35,165 nt of DNA from Nitrospinaceae bacterium (GTDB lineage: Bacteria; Nitrospinota; Nitrospinia; Nitrospinales; JACRGP01), in assembly GCA_029261555.1 (NCBI GenBank), contig JAJDBB010000020.1, positions 1-35,165 of the forward strand, written 5' to 3'. Position 1 is the stretch's first letter; each line of letters starts with the position of its first letter. A model generated the notes under the pieces. It was not told the DNA's origin and did no database searches. It worked only from the letters and a program-made list of their open reading frames with translations. The position numbers and the translations under genes were made by a program. Below are positions 25,343 through 34,229 of the stretch, piece after piece.

Positions 25343-27494
25343 TCAGGCCCACCACTTTCAAAGTCTTGATCTGCGCCGAGGGCGTCACCTCGCTATGCGA
25401 CAGGATCGCCAACTCGGGAAGGAACCGTTCCAGCAACCGGCGAATGTACATGCGCACGGTGGGGGAGACCAACAGCACCGGCTGAACGTCCAAGGTGGGC
25501 GTCACGCCTTCGACGGTTTCTTTCAACCGAGTTATGATTTTTTCCGCGATGGAAGGCTCCAGCGCCAGGTAAGTCGTCGCTTCGGTCTTCTGCACGGAGC
25601 CTTCTATGACGTCTTCGATCGCCTTTTCCAGAGTCAGCACGTTGAGAATGCCGTCTTTGGACTGATATTTTTGCGTGATAGGCCGAGCCAGCGACTGCCG
25701 GACGTATTCCGTTAGAATGTCGGGATCCTTGGTGAGCGGCGCGAAGTCGGCCAACTGTTCCAGAATCGTGCGCAGATCGCGGATCGAAATATTTTCCTTG
25801 AGAAGGTTCTGCAACACCTTTTGAACCTTGCCCAGAGGCAGAAGATCGGGAATCAATTCCTCCACCACCTTGGGACTGGTTTCCTTGAATTTATCCATTA
25901 AGGATTGCGTTTCCTGGCGTCCCAGAAGCTCGTGGGCGTAACGTTTGATGGTTTCTTTGATATGAGTGGTGATCACCGTCGCGGGATCGACGACGGTGTA
26001 ACCGGCCACCTGCGCCTCCTGCTTGCCTTTGGACGGTATCCAGACCGCCGGTAAATTGTAAGTCGGCTCGGTCGTTTTGACGCCTTCGATTTCCTTGGTC
26101 GCCACGCCGGGGTTCATCGCCAGGAACCGGCCCATCATCACCGAACCCTTGGCCACTTGCACGCCCTTCACCAGAACGCCGTATTCGCCGGGTTTCAATT
26201 GCAGGTTATCGCGGATGTGTAAGGGCGGGACGATAAAGCCCATGTCCAGCGCGAACTGCCTGCGAATGGATTTGATGCGGTCCAGCAATTCGCCGTTGCG
26301 GTCGGCGTCGACCAGGGAAATAAGTTCGTAGCCCACTTCCAGTTCCATGACGTCGAGAGGAAGAATGGATTCCACTTTTTCCGCGACGGGCGCCTTGGCG
26401 TCTTCTTCGATTTTTTTCCGTTCCTGAACTTGCACATTATCCTGGTCTTGAAATTTATAGTAGGCGACGGTTCCGGCGAGGGCCGACAACAGGAAAAACG
26501 GAAAATGCGGCAGGCCCGGAATCAGCGCAAAAAAGAACAAGGCCCCGGACGAGATGACAAAGGCCCGCGGATGTGCAATAAGTTGGTCCGTCAAATCCGC
26601 CGAAAGATTTTTTTTGGAGACCGCGCGGGTGACCACCATGCCGGCGGCGGTGGAGATCACCAATGCCGGGAGCTGAGACACCAGGCCGTCGCCGATGGTC
26701 AGCAGGGTGTAAATCTTGGCCGCCTCGGCCATTGCCATATCCTGTTGAAACACGCCGATGGCGAACCCGCCCAAAATATTGATCAGTGTGATCAGTATCC
26801 CGGCGATAGCGTCGCCGCGCACAAAGCGAATGGAACCGTCCATTGCGCCATAAAAGTCCGCCTCGTGTTCCAGTTTCTCCCTGCGTTCGCGCGCCTCTTG
26901 TTCGTTGATGATACCGGCGTTCAGATCGGCGTCGATGCTCATCTGTTTTCCGGGTATGGCGTCCAAGGTAAACCGGGCGGCCACTTCGGAAGTTCTCACC
27001 GTGCCTTTGGTGATGACCACAAAGTTGATGAGAACCAGAATGAGAAAAACAACGGAGCCAACGACGTAGTTTCCACCGACGACGAAGGAGCCGAAAGATT
27101 GAATGACTTGTCCCGCCGCGCCCGGCCCTTCGGAACCGTGTAATAAAATGATTCGAGTGGAGGCCACATTGAGCGACAGCCGCAACAGCGTGACCATCAG
27201 CAACAGCGATGGGAAAACGGAAAACTCCAACGGCCCCAGCATGAAAATGGCCACCAAAAGAATTATGATTGAGAAGGTAAGGCTGAAGGAAAGGAATATA
27301 TCCAGCAGGAAGGTGGGAATGGGAATCACCATCACCACCAGGGTCACCAGAACGCCCAGAGCTACAAAAAGCTCGTTGGGTTTGTCGACAAAAGGAATTT
27401 TAAATCCGGCCTGCGCCATTAAAAGGTCCAATCGTTCAAAGTTTTGACGGGAGGACGCCTTCGTTCCAACCGTCCCGTTTTCATTAAACGCCAT
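25332..27494 (-). CDS. flhA: Flagellar type III export protein FlhA
   Basis: FlhA is the large export-gate subunit. The 720-residue protein has about eight membrane helices in its first 350 residues, with the FHIPEP-family signature around RLSLNVASTRIILLHG and the conserved cytoplasmic loop FVVITKGTVRTSEVAARFTL followed by DAIPGKQMSIDADLNAG. A linker and the four-subdomain cytoplasmic domain follow. The N-terminal tail before the first helix is about 43 residues, longer than usual. ATG 27494 has no clear ribosome binding site. It lies 73 bases after flhB. Confidence 0.97.
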   Translation of the reverse strand: MAFNENGTVGTKASSRQNFERLDLLMAQAGFKIPFVDKPNELFVALGVLVTLVVMVIPIPTFLLDIFLSFSLTFSIIILLVAIFMLGPLEFSVFPSLLLMVTLLRLSLNVASTRIILLHGSEGPGAAGQVIQSFGSFVVGGNYVVGSVVFLILVLINFVVITKGTVRTSEVAARFTLDAIPGKQMSIDADLNAGIINEQEARERREKLEHEADFYGAMDGSIRFVRGDAIAGILITLINILGGFAIGVFQQDMAMAEAAKIYTLLTIGDGLVSQLPALVISTAAGMVVTRAVSKKNLSADLTDQLIAHPRAFVISSGALFFFALIPGLPHFPFFLLSALAGTVAYYKFQDQDNVQVQERKKIEEDAKAPVAEKVESILPLDVMELEVGYELISLVDADRNGELLDRIKSIRRQFALDMGFIVPPLHIRDNLQLKPGEYGVLVKGVQVAKGSVMMGRFLAMNPGVATKEIEGVKTTEPTYNLPAVWIPSKGKQEAQVAGYTVVDPATVITTHIKETIKRYAHELLGRQETQSLMDKFKETSPKVVEELIPDLLPLGKVQKVLQNLLKENISIRDLRTILEQLADFAPLTKDPDILTEYVRQSLARPITQKYQSKDGILNVLTLEKAIEDVIEGSVQKTEATTYLALEPSIAEKIITRLKETVEGVTPTLDVQPVLLVSPTVRMYIRRLLERFLPELAILSHSEVTPSAQIKTLKVVGLNAN

Positions 27495-27567
27495 AAATAA
27501 AGGCGTTCGAGAATATTCCTTGCGTCAAAATTCGGGAGTATTTTCTCTTAGTTTAATAAAGCAATAT

Positions 27568-28641
27568 CTATACCAGCGGCCTTCTTTTGAGTTTATAAAC
27601 GTAGGCCAGAATCTCAGCGACTGCCTTGTACAGGGAGGCGGGAATGTATTGCCCGATATCCACGGTTTTGTTCAGGGTACGGGCCAGCGGTTTGTCTTCC
27701 ACCAGCGGGATGTTGTGCTCGCGCGCTATTTCCCGAATTTTAAATGCCACGTTGCCCTCTCCCTTCGCGACCACTACGGGCGCCTCGTGCCGGCTGTTGT
27801 CGTATTTTATCGCAATGGAAATATGCGTCGGGTTGGTGACCACCACGTCGGCCTGGGGCACCGCCGCCATCATCCGTCTCCTCGCCATTTGCAGCTGGGC
27901 CGTGCGGATTCTTTGTTTGACCTGTGGATTTCCCTCGGTTTCCTTTCTCTCGTCCTTGACTTCCTGCTTGGACATTTTCAGGTTTTCAAGATAAAGAAAT
28001 TTCTGAAAAGCAAAATCCGCCGCGGCCAGAACGATCATGATCAGAAGAACCTTTATCATGATCTCCAACCCAACTTCCGCCATGAATAGCAATATCTGAC
28101 CGACGGAAAATTCCATCAGGGCGGGCAATTTATTAAAATGTTCCTTGATAGTGAAATAGACCACCACGGAAACGATCATAACTTTGAAAATAGATTTGAC
28201 CAGTTCGCCCAAACTATTTTTGGAAAAAATACGAGCAAACCCTTTCAATGGATTCAATTTTCCAAAATTGGGTTGCAGAGGGTGCATGGAAAACTTGAAA
28301 CCGCCGGTCTGGATCAAATTGGCCAGCACGCCGCCCAGCATGATCAACAATAAAAGGGGAGCCAGAATTTCCACAAGATTTTGCACGACCAACATCAACA
28401 GCCTTTGCATTTCCCATGGATTGACTTGAACCGCATGCGCCTGGCGGAACAGGTGGCGCCAAAACCCCATGACATGCAAGGAGGATTCCCGGCCTGCAAT
28501 TGAGAATGCCAGGATGGCGAACATCAGGACAAAGGCGGAGGTCATTTCCCGGCTCTGGGTAAATTGCCCGCGCTCCTCGGTTTGCCTGAGCTTCTTTGTA
28601 GAAGCATCCTCTGTTTTTTGGTCTTTGTTTTCTTCGGCCAT
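27568..28641 (-). CDS. flhB: Flagellar type III export switch protein FlhB
   Basis: FlhB sets substrate specificity of the export gate, switching from rod/hook to filament substrates after self-cleavage. The 357-residue protein has four membrane helices (about 35-50, 88-110, 150-166 and 188-215) and a cytoplasmic domain with the autocleavage motif N270-P271-T272-H273 in VVVTNPTHISIAIKYD. The N-terminal EDASTKKLRQTEERGQ is typical. Start ATG 28641. It is 47 bases downstream of fliR. Confidence 0.96.
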   Translation of the reverse strand: MAEENKDQKTEDASTKKLRQTEERGQFTQSREMTSAFVLMFAILAFSIAGRESSLHVMGFWRHLFRQAHAVQVNPWEMQRLLMLVVQNLVEILAPLLLLIMLGGVLANLIQTGGFKFSMHPLQPNFGKLNPLKGFARIFSKNSLGELVKSIFKVMIVSVVVYFTIKEHFNKLPALMEFSVGQILLFMAEVGLEIMIKVLLIMIVLAAADFAFQKFLYLENLKMSKQEVKDERKETEGNPQVKQRIRTAQLQMARRRMMAAVPQADVVVTNPTHISIAIKYDNSRHEAPVVVAKGEGNVAFKIREIAREHNIPLVEDKPLARTLNKTVDIGQYIPASLYKAVAEILAYVYKLKRRPLV

Positions 28642-28688
28642 TACCCTGCCCTGTCATTCGTTAAAAAAACGCCCGCCCCCTGCTTGCG

Positions 28689-29465
28689 TTAAAATGTATT
28701 CATCAAACTGAATATACGTTCGGGTAGAGATTCCATTTCCCGGGAAACGATCTGGGAAAAAAACGCCATGGAGAATCCCGTCATCAACAAGCCGACGCCG
28801 ATTTGCAACGGAAATCCGACGATGAAAACGTTCATTTGCGGAACGGTCCGGGCCACCAAACCCAAACCAACGCTCAGAAAAAATAAAATAGCCATAAGTG
28901 GGGCCGCTATTTTTGCGGCGGTGGCGAAGGTCGCCGAAAATAGTCGCAAGATATATTCCACGGAAAGACTAGAGAACGAATAGCTTTGAGGATCGATCAT
29001 GGAAAAACTTTCTACCATGGCGTGAATAATAAAATGGTGCGTGTCGAGCGCCAGAAAAAGCAATATGGCCAGTATATTTTGAAACTGCGCGGTGATGGAC
29101 ACCTGGGAGTTGGTCTGGGGATCAATCACGTTCACCACTCCAAATCCCATTTGAAAATCCACCACTGTTCCGGCGAGTTGTACCGCAGTGAAAATAAGCC
29201 GGACCGTGTAGGCGATGGCAAATCCGACGGTGATTTCGATAAACAAATACGAGGATAATTCCAGAAGACTGTCGACCTGGGGATACCCGCGATATTGCAC
29301 GAGAGGAAAAATCGCGAAGCTGAACAGCAGGGCAAATGCGACCCTGATCCTGGCGGGAATCAATCCGCTTCCCAACACTGGCATGAACATCAGAATGGCG
29401 CCGACGCGGAACAAAACAAACATGAAGTGTTCGATCTGGGCCGGGCTGAATTCAAAAGCGTTCAT
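28689..29465 (-). CDS. fliR: Flagellar export gate protein FliR
   Basis: A 258-residue protein with about six hydrophobic segments, part of the FliPQR export channel. Family features include RVGAILMFMPVLGSGLIPARIRVAFAL near the N-terminus, GFAIAYTVRLIFTAVQLAGT, and GLVARTVPQMNVFIVGFPLQIGVGL in the second half. Its ATG shares one base with the fliQ stop (TAATG), indicating coupled translation. Start 29465 is fixed by that overlap. Confidence 0.95.
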   Translation of the reverse strand: MNAFEFSPAQIEHFMFVLFRVGAILMFMPVLGSGLIPARIRVAFALLFSFAIFPLVQYRGYPQVDSLLELSSYLFIEITVGFAIAYTVRLIFTAVQLAGTVVDFQMGFGVVNVIDPQTNSQVSITAQFQNILAILLFLALDTHHFIIHAMVESFSMIDPQSYSFSSLSVEYILRLFSATFATAAKIAAPLMAILFFLSVGLGLVARTVPQMNVFIVGFPLQIGVGLLMTGFSMAFFSQIVSREMESLPERIFSLMNTF

Positions 29466-29734
29466 TACCCAATCCAGTTAGGAAACTCGGTCAGGATTTT
29501 TGCGGTGAACGCGAGAATCGATTGAAGCAACCAGGGAAGAAATAATATCAGGGACAAAAACACCGCGAGGATTTTTGGGATAAAAGTCAGGGTCAATTCC
29601 TGGATCGACGTGACGGCCTGAAAAATGGAAACGATCAGTCCCGCCGCCAGCCCAAAACCTAGCATGGGCGCGGACAAGAGCAGAGTCAGTTTGAGGCTTT
29701 CCATGGCAAAATCGACGATAAACTGATGCGTCAT
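29465..29734 (-). CDS. fliQ: Flagellar export gate protein FliQ
   Basis: An 89-residue protein with two membrane helices (about 15-38 and 52-75). The sequence GLIVSIFQAVTSIQELTLTFIPKI is the strongly conserved centre of FliQ/SctS. It packs with FliP and FliR in the export gate. It begins 16 bases after fliP and overlaps fliR by one base. Confidence 0.95.
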   Translation of the reverse strand: MTHQFIVDFAMESLKLTLLLSAPMLGFGLAAGLIVSIFQAVTSIQELTLTFIPKILAVFLSLILFLPWLLQSILAFTAKILTEFPNWIG

Positions 29735-29750
29735 GACTTTTTTTTCCCGT

Positions 29751-30515
29751 TCAATTGAAACTTCTCATTAACGATCCGACCGTCAGATACCAGCCGTCCA
29801 CCATCACAAACAACATTAATTTGAATGGCAGGGAGATCAACACCGGCGGCAACATGAGCATGCCCATGGATAGCAGGACGCTGGCGACCACCATGTCCAA
29901 TATCAAAAACGGAATATAGATCATGAATCCGATTTGAAACGCGGTTTTCAATTCGCTGATGATGAAAGCGGGAATCAATGCGGTGATTTGAACGTCATCG
30001 CGCCCAGCGGGTTTTGGGCCTTCGAGCAGATTGACGAACAGGGCCAGATCCTTTTCTCGAATCTGATTCAACATGAATCGCTTCAGCGGAACCTGGGCGA
30101 TTTCAAACGCTTCGGTCTGTGAAATTTTTTCTTCCATGAAAGGCTCGAAAGCGTTTTTGTTCACGTCGTTCCATACTGGGGTCATCACAAACATGGACAG
30201 AAAGAGAGCCAGCCCAATCAAAACCTGCGTGGGCGGGGTCTGCTGGGTTCCCATGGCCTGCCGCAAAAAGGATAAAACGATAACGATCCGCGTGAACGAA
30301 GTCATCATGATCAGGATCGAAGGCGCCAGAGTCAGAACGGTTAACAGCAATAAGACCTGCAAGGCGCTGGACAACTGGTCCGGCTCGTCGGCCTGCTCCA
30401 TCCCAACCTGTATGGTGGGCAGGGAAATTGCGGAGGCCGACGTCGCCGTTCCCGCCAGAGCCAGAAGCAGGACGATTGCCGCAATTCCAAATATTTTTTT
30501 CAATTGAGTATTCAC
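29751..30515 (-). CDS. fliP: Flagellar export gate protein FliP
   Basis: FliP forms the pentameric core of the export gate. The 254-residue protein has a cleavable-looking signal peptide ending at SASA (residue 29), typical of FliP, then membrane helices with PSILIMMTSFTRIVIVLSFLR and QTPPTQVLIGLALFLSMF, and the C-terminal LPFKLMLFVMVDGW. The start is GTG at 30515, overlapping the fliO TGA as GTGA. The spacing and overlap indicate coupling to fliO, its assembly chaperone. Confidence 0.96.
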   Translation of the reverse strand: MNTQLKKIFGIAAIVLLLALAGTATSASAISLPTIQVGMEQADEPDQLSSALQVLLLLTVLTLAPSILIMMTSFTRIVIVLSFLRQAMGTQQTPPTQVLIGLALFLSMFVMTPVWNDVNKNAFEPFMEEKISQTEAFEIAQVPLKRFMLNQIREKDLALFVNLLEGPKPAGRDDVQITALIPAFIISELKTAFQIGFMIYIPFLILDMVVASVLLSMGMLMLPPVLISLPFKLMLFVMVDGWYLTVGSLMRSFN

Positions 30516-31795
30516 GCCGGTTTTAACTTCCCAAAGTTGCGGCGGATCATCGCCGTCACGTCGTCGACCGAAACGTCGTCTTCCGCTTTATCCTCCGACG
30601 GGCCGGACGCAGAAAATTTATTCATGTAATTCGCAAATCCCTGTGCAGCTCCGCTTGTTCGCAATGGACCCGCCCCCGTTTTCGCGGAGGAGGAAAAGAA
30701 TCCAGGTTTGGACGCGCCGCCGTTTTGTTCGCTTTTTATTTTTTTAATTTTTTCTTCGTCCTTAATGTTGGAAAGCAGGGTGATGGTATCCCCGGAAATT
30801 CCAACGATCAGAATCTCGTCCGCCACTTCCACGAGGGAGATGGTTTTTCTGGGGCCCAGAAAACCGGATCCCAATACCCTGACCAATTGTTTGTCGCCGC
30901 CCAGGGAATGTTTCCATACGGTTTTCTTGAAAATAAAAAACACTAGAAACATGACGCCCAATACGAGAGCCAGGGTGTAAAACATTTTCAATCCGGAAGC
31001 CGCCATACTCGGCCCCTTCCACTCGCCGACCTTTTCTTCATCCAGAATGCTTTTTTTGGATTGTGATTCAGAGTCAGGCGCGCCTGACTCCGCTTTATTA
31101 TCCAAAATGCCTAGAGGAATGACGCCTGCCTGCAACGGCCTGATAGGACTCGGCGCGGCGGCGAGTTCTTCCCGATCCGCCGAAGGCGTTTTGAAATTTA
31201 AAACCGAATCTCCGGCTGTTGCATGCGCCGGTTCTTCAACCTTCGCCGTGACGGTGGAGATAATTTTTTGGGCGGTTCGCGGTTTTATAAAGCCTTCGTC
31301 CTGGCTTACGACTTGGGAGGCTTGCGTTAAAAAGCGGTCCAGCACGTCTCCGGAGTTTTTATTCACGCGAATGGTCAACTCGTTTCCGCTTCTGCGCATC
31401 CGAAAGTTGCCTCGCAAATCCGTTTGTGAATCGTTGTAGGCAAAGCGCACGCGCACTCGATTGGAATCAAACTGGGAGGCGTAAACTTGGTCGATGGGAT
31501 AATCGTCCGAGTAAAAGTATCTCTTGGCGGGATGAATGTAGGCGTTCGGCAAATCAATTTGCACCGACTTGTTAAAAAATCCCGCCCTGGGATTTTTTGT
31601 CAGCGGTTTGTCAAACTCCAAATGAAAGATCAAGGCGTCTTCGCCGGTCTCAATATAAATATCCCTTAAATAATTCAGCTTGGATAAATCAGTTGAAGAC
31701 TCTACCGGAGCGGAACACAAAAACAGTCCGGCTAATAAAGTTGCCGCCTGGAATAAACCTATCGAGCGTTTGGAAGTTCTCTTAAAAAAATTCAT
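30512..31795 (-). CDS. fliO: Enlarged FliO with signal peptide and AMIN-like periplasmic domain
   Basis: FliO stabilises FliP during gate assembly and is usually about 100-150 residues. This protein has 427. Seen in order: a signal peptide (about 1-31, CSAP), an AMIN-like beta domain (about 38-147, DALIFHLEFDKPL, VQIDLPNAYI, NRVRVRFAY, LTIRVNK), a low-complexity linker, a membrane helix (about 271-289), the FliO cytoplasmic domain (about 300-345, LVRVLGSGFLGPRKTISLVEVADEILIVG) and a tail of about 80 residues ending FGKLKPA. The AMIN-like part would sit in the periplasm and could touch peptidoglycan. Identification as FliO rests on position before fliP and on the core domain; the AMIN assignment is by eye. 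Confidence 0.85.
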   Translation of the reverse strand: MNFFKRTSKRSIGLFQAATLLAGLFLCSAPVESSTDLSKLNYLRDIYIETGEDALIFHLEFDKPLTKNPRAGFFNKSVQIDLPNAYIHPAKRYFYSDDYPIDQVYASQFDSNRVRVRFAYNDSQTDLRGNFRMRRSGNELTIRVNKNSGDVLDRFLTQASQVVSQDEGFIKPRTAQKIISTVTAKVEEPAHATAGDSVLNFKTPSADREELAAAPSPIRPLQAGVIPLGILDNKAESGAPDSESQSKKSILDEEKVGEWKGPSMAASGLKMFYTLALVLGVMFLVFFIFKKTVWKHSLGGDKQLVRVLGSGFLGPRKTISLVEVADEILIVGISGDTITLLSNIKDEEKIKKIKSEQNGGASKPGFFSSSAKTGAGPLRTSGAAQGFANYMNKFSASGPSEDKAEDDVSVDDVTAMIRRNFGKLKPA

Positions 31796-32039
31796 GGCAA
31801 ACCCGCGTTGATGATTAAATTTTGAAGCGTCAAATTTATGAACGTTTCAAACCTTATTGATCAAACTGCAAAGGCTGTACCGTAAATGGTATTTTAAGAA
31901 ACTGCTTGGAAGGTTAAGTAAACGGGCGAGTCGTTTTGGAACGACGACGGGAGAGTCTGAAGAGGATTTCTATGCGTGGACGGAGCCGCTCATCCCCCCG
32001 GTTGGGGGAAGAGAAAGCGGTCGCGACAATTAATCTTTC
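31796..32039 (-). other. 244-base gap between fliN and fliO with hairpins
   Basis: This is the longest break in an operon whose other gaps are 73 bases or less. It contains a perfect 6-bp stem with a 4-base loop (GTCGTT-TTGG-AACGAC, 31930-31945). It also holds a stronger nested hairpin: outer arms CCGCT/AGCGG (31986-31990 and 32016-32020) around a TCCCCC/GGGGGA stem (31993-32009). Neither is followed by a T-tract on either strand, so they are not classical terminators. A weak promoter-like stretch (TTGATC, 18 bases, CATAAA) lies closer to fliO on the minus strand. No riboswitch class was recognised. Confidence 0.55.
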
Positions 32040-32423
32040 CTACACCAGGGACTGAACGCGCTCCATGGGAGAAACTATGTCAGTAAGTCGCACGCCAAAC
32101 TTTTCGTTGACGACAACAACTTCTCCGCGGGCCACCAGCTTCTGGTTTACCAAAACTTCCAAAGGTTCGCCGACAAGTTTGGTCAATTCCACGACGGACC
32201 CTTGACTCAGCTGAAGCAAATCGTTGATCAACATTTTGGTGCGACCCAGCTCTACGGTGACCGTAAGCGGTATGTCCAAAATTAGATCAAGATTTTGTGG
32301 TCCACCCTCGGAACCCGGTTTTTCCTGGGGCTCATTTTCCTCCAGGTCCGCCAGAGCGTCCGCATCGCCGATGTCTCCTAAATCGTCTAACGAATCAAAA
32401 TCATCTTGAGTGTCTTCTTGCAT
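32040..32423 (-). CDS. fliN: Flagellar motor switch protein FliN
   Basis: FliN forms the lower ring of the C-ring. The 127-residue protein has a strongly acidic N-terminal tail (about 1-45, [18 protein letters not shown]) and a C-terminal SpoA domain ([40 protein letters not shown] and [20 protein letters not shown]). Full-length for the family. It starts six bases after the fliM stop, with AAAGG just upstream of ATG 32423. Confidence 0.96.
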   Translation of the reverse strand: MQEDTQDDFDSLDDLGDIGDADALADLEENEPQEKPGSEGGPQNLDLILDIPLTVTVELGRTKMLINDLLQLSQGSVVELTKLVGEPLEVLVNQKLVARGEVVVVNEKFGVRLTDIVSPMERVQSLV

Positions 32424-32428
32424 GGCCT

Positions 32429-33409
32429 TTAATCTTCCCTTTCAAGGATGTGGGAAATCTGAATCGCTTTTTTACCGCGGGAAACGCCCGGAAAGCCTTT
32501 GCACTTGGCAATGCCTTCCACCTTCATGACCAACGGGTCGGAGACGTCGTTCCCCAGCATCAAGGTGTCTCCAACTTTCAATTTAATTAAATCCATGGGA
32601 ACGATTTCGGTTTCGCCGAGTTCGACGACCGTGTCCACCAGTGTGCCCTTGAGTTCGCCGCGCAAACGGTTCACCCATACCTGGTCCACTTCCATTTGTT
32701 CGCTCTGGAATTGGGCTTTCAGCTTGGGCAAAATAGGTTCAATGGCGGCGTAAGGAATGCACAAGGTCATCGTTCCGGAGATGCCTTCCATTTCGATATC
32801 GAACAAAATCACAAGCACGACGTCGGAGGGCGGAACGATTGCGGCGAATTGAGGGTTGACCTCGGAACGAACATAACTGGTAAAGATCGGGTGAGCCTGC
32901 TTCCAGGCTTTTTCCAAATCCTGCAGAGCGGTCAGCACCACGTTCTTGGTCATGCGAATTTCAATGGCGCTAAAATCCCGCCCCGTTCCCCGGTACTCCG
33001 CAGAGCCGGAGCCGCCAAAAAAAGTATCCACCAGCGAAAATACCAGCTTGCCTTCAACCACTAGCAAACCAAATCCGCGCAAAGGTTCCATTTTGAACAC
33101 ATGCAGACTGGACGGCACGGGGAGAGATCTGAGAAATTCCCCAAACTTTACGGTGTCCGTCGATACGGTGCTCACGTCCGCGGATTTACGCATGAGGGAC
33201 GAAAATGAATTCCGGAACAAACGGGAAAACATTTGATTGACGATGTCCAGGGTCGGCAGACGTCCTCGGATGATTTTATCCTGAGTCGTCAGATCGAAAG
33301 GAACGACGCCCGTGGTCTCTTCCGGTTCGTCGGTTTCCGTTTCAACGGCGCCTTCGTTCACTCCCCGCAACAGGGCGTCTACTTCGCTTTGGGACAGAAC
33401 CTGGCTCAT
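32429..33409 (-). CDS. fliM: Flagellar motor switch protein FliM
   Basis: FliM binds phosphorylated CheY and links FliG to FliN in the switch complex. The 326-residue protein begins [17 protein letters not shown], the CheY-binding N-terminal peptide. It then has a CheC-like middle domain ([32 protein letters not shown]) and a C-terminal SpoA domain ([27 protein letters not shown], with HILERED at the end). Start ATG 33409 is 56 bases after fliL. All domains are present. Confidence 0.97.
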   Translation of the reverse strand: MSQVLSQSEVDALLRGVNEGAVETETDEPEETTGVVPFDLTTQDKIIRGRLPTLDIVNQMFSRLFRNSFSSLMRKSADVSTVSTDTVKFGEFLRSLPVPSSLHVFKMEPLRGFGLLVVEGKLVFSLVDTFFGGSGSAEYRGTGRDFSAIEIRMTKNVVLTALQDLEKAWKQAHPIFTSYVRSEVNPQFAAIVPPSDVVLVILFDIEMEGISGTMTLCIPYAAIEPILPKLKAQFQSEQMEVDQVWVNRLRGELKGTLVDTVVELGETEIVPMDLIKLKVGDTLMLGNDVSDPLVMKVEGIAKCKGFPGVSRGKKAIQISHILERED

Positions 33410-33465
33410 TTGAAAATTCTCCTGCTTTGCTTGAGCGTCATTCGATCAAATCCTTTTCTATTATA

Positions 33466-34011
33466 TCACTGGATGACGAATTCCGAAAAGTAGACGTCCT
33501 TGATATGGCCCAACACCAGGAAACGATTGACCCGGGTGGCGATTTCATCTTTAATTTTGAATTTACCCTGAATGGAATAAACGTCCTCAAACGTTTTACT
33601 GCTTAGCAAAATGAGGATCGAGTCCATAATTTTTTCTTCATTTTCCTTGAGTTCATTACGGATTTCCAAAGCGCTCAATTCAAGGGCTACGGTCACTTTT
33701 AGAAAACGTTTCCCCTGGCTGGCCGCCAAATTTACGATGAAGGGATCCAGGGAATACATCACTCCCAAATCGCCTTCGTCTTCTTCGCCGGACTCCGTTC
33801 CGCTCTTGGCAGTCTCTTTCGCTTTGGATTTATCGCCAGCGGCTCCGCTTAGAACGCCCGCAAAAAATTGTGTGTACGCAAAATATCCGCCGCCGCCAAC
33901 AAGGGCAAATATCATTACCGCAAGCAACGCCTTCATCAGGGGAAATTTCTTGGCTTCCGGCGGGGCTATGTCCAGTTGTGCTAATAGATCCTCTTCCTCT
34001 ACTTCGGCCAT
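33466..34011 (-). CDS. fliL: Flagellar basal body-associated protein FliL
   Basis: FliL surrounds the stator and supports torque. The 181-residue protein has a cytoplasmic N-terminus (MAEVEEEDLLAQLDI), one membrane helix (about 28-50), a charged linker of about 30 residues and a periplasmic domain (YSLDPFIVNLAASQGKRFLKV, ALELSALEIRNEL, DSILILLSSKTFEDV, FVIQ). Start ATG 34011 is set by a good GAGGAG site eight bases upstream. It is the first gene of the flagellar operon and lies about 46 bases downstream of the predicted sigma-54 start site. Confidence 0.95.
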   Translation of the reverse strand: MAEVEEEDLLAQLDIAPPEAKKFPLMKALLAVMIFALVGGGGYFAYTQFFAGVLSGAAGDKSKAKETAKSGTESGEEDEGDLGVMYSLDPFIVNLAASQGKRFLKVTVALELSALEIRNELKENEEKIMDSILILLSSKTFEDVYSIQGKFKIKDEIATRVNRFLVLGHIKDVYFSEFVIQ

Positions 34012-34067
34012 TTAAGTTCTCCTCAGACTATATAACGTCATGATATTCAGCCACTTCGCCTAAATAA

Positions 34068-34084
34068 AGCAAAGAATATGCCAA
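34068..34084 (-). promoter_or_regulatory. Sigma-54 (-24/-12) promoter of the fliL-fliA flagellar operon
   Basis: The minus strand reads TTGGCATATTCTTTGCT. The invariant GG (34081-34082) and GC (34069-34070) are exactly ten bases apart, and the element matches TGGCAY-N5-TTGCW. Transcription should start near 34057, 46 bases before fliL ATG. Sigma-54 promoters control mid-class flagellar genes in many polar flagellates and need an activator of the FlrC/FleQ type, which is not in this window. Confidence 0.82.
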
Positions 34085-34114
34085 CAAGCTCAGGTTCCAC
34101 CCCGATCGGCGTAA

Positions 34115-34151
34115 GCGGTTTAAAAATGGCGGGTTCTGAAACCGGCGGTTT
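34115..34151. repeat. CGGTTT repeats upstream of the sigma-54 promoter
   Basis: GCGGTTT occurs at 34115-34121 and 34145-34151, exactly 30 bases (about three helical turns) apart. An inverted AAACCG lies at 34139-34144. They stand about 60-95 bases upstream of the predicted sigma-54 start, where an enhancer-binding protein would normally sit. Function is inferred from position only. Confidence 0.4.
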
Positions 34152-34199
34152 TAGCCATTTCCACTTGTTTCAATTTCACGAGGCAAATTCGTCATTTAT

Positions 34200-34229
34200 T
34201 TGACTGAATCCTTCCTAGCTTAAAATAAT
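34200..34229 (+). promoter_or_regulatory. Promoter-like pair facing amt or a small RNA
   Basis: TTGACT (5 of 6, 34200-34205) is followed after 18 bases by AATAAT (5 of 6, 34224-34229); an alternative TAAAAT lies at 15 bases. The predicted start is near 34236. It could drive amt with a long leader or a separate RNA. The area is AT-rich, so chance matches are likely. Confidence 0.35.

Noticed and set aside
31993-32009. GC-rich hairpin as a rho-independent terminator
   Set aside because: No T-tract follows it on either strand and the operon continues into fliO.
31972-32055. Plus-strand 27-codon frame with AGAGGA five bases before its ATG in the fliN-fliO gap
   Set aside because: It is short, arginine-rich, overlaps fliN antisense and runs through the GC hairpin; most likely chance.
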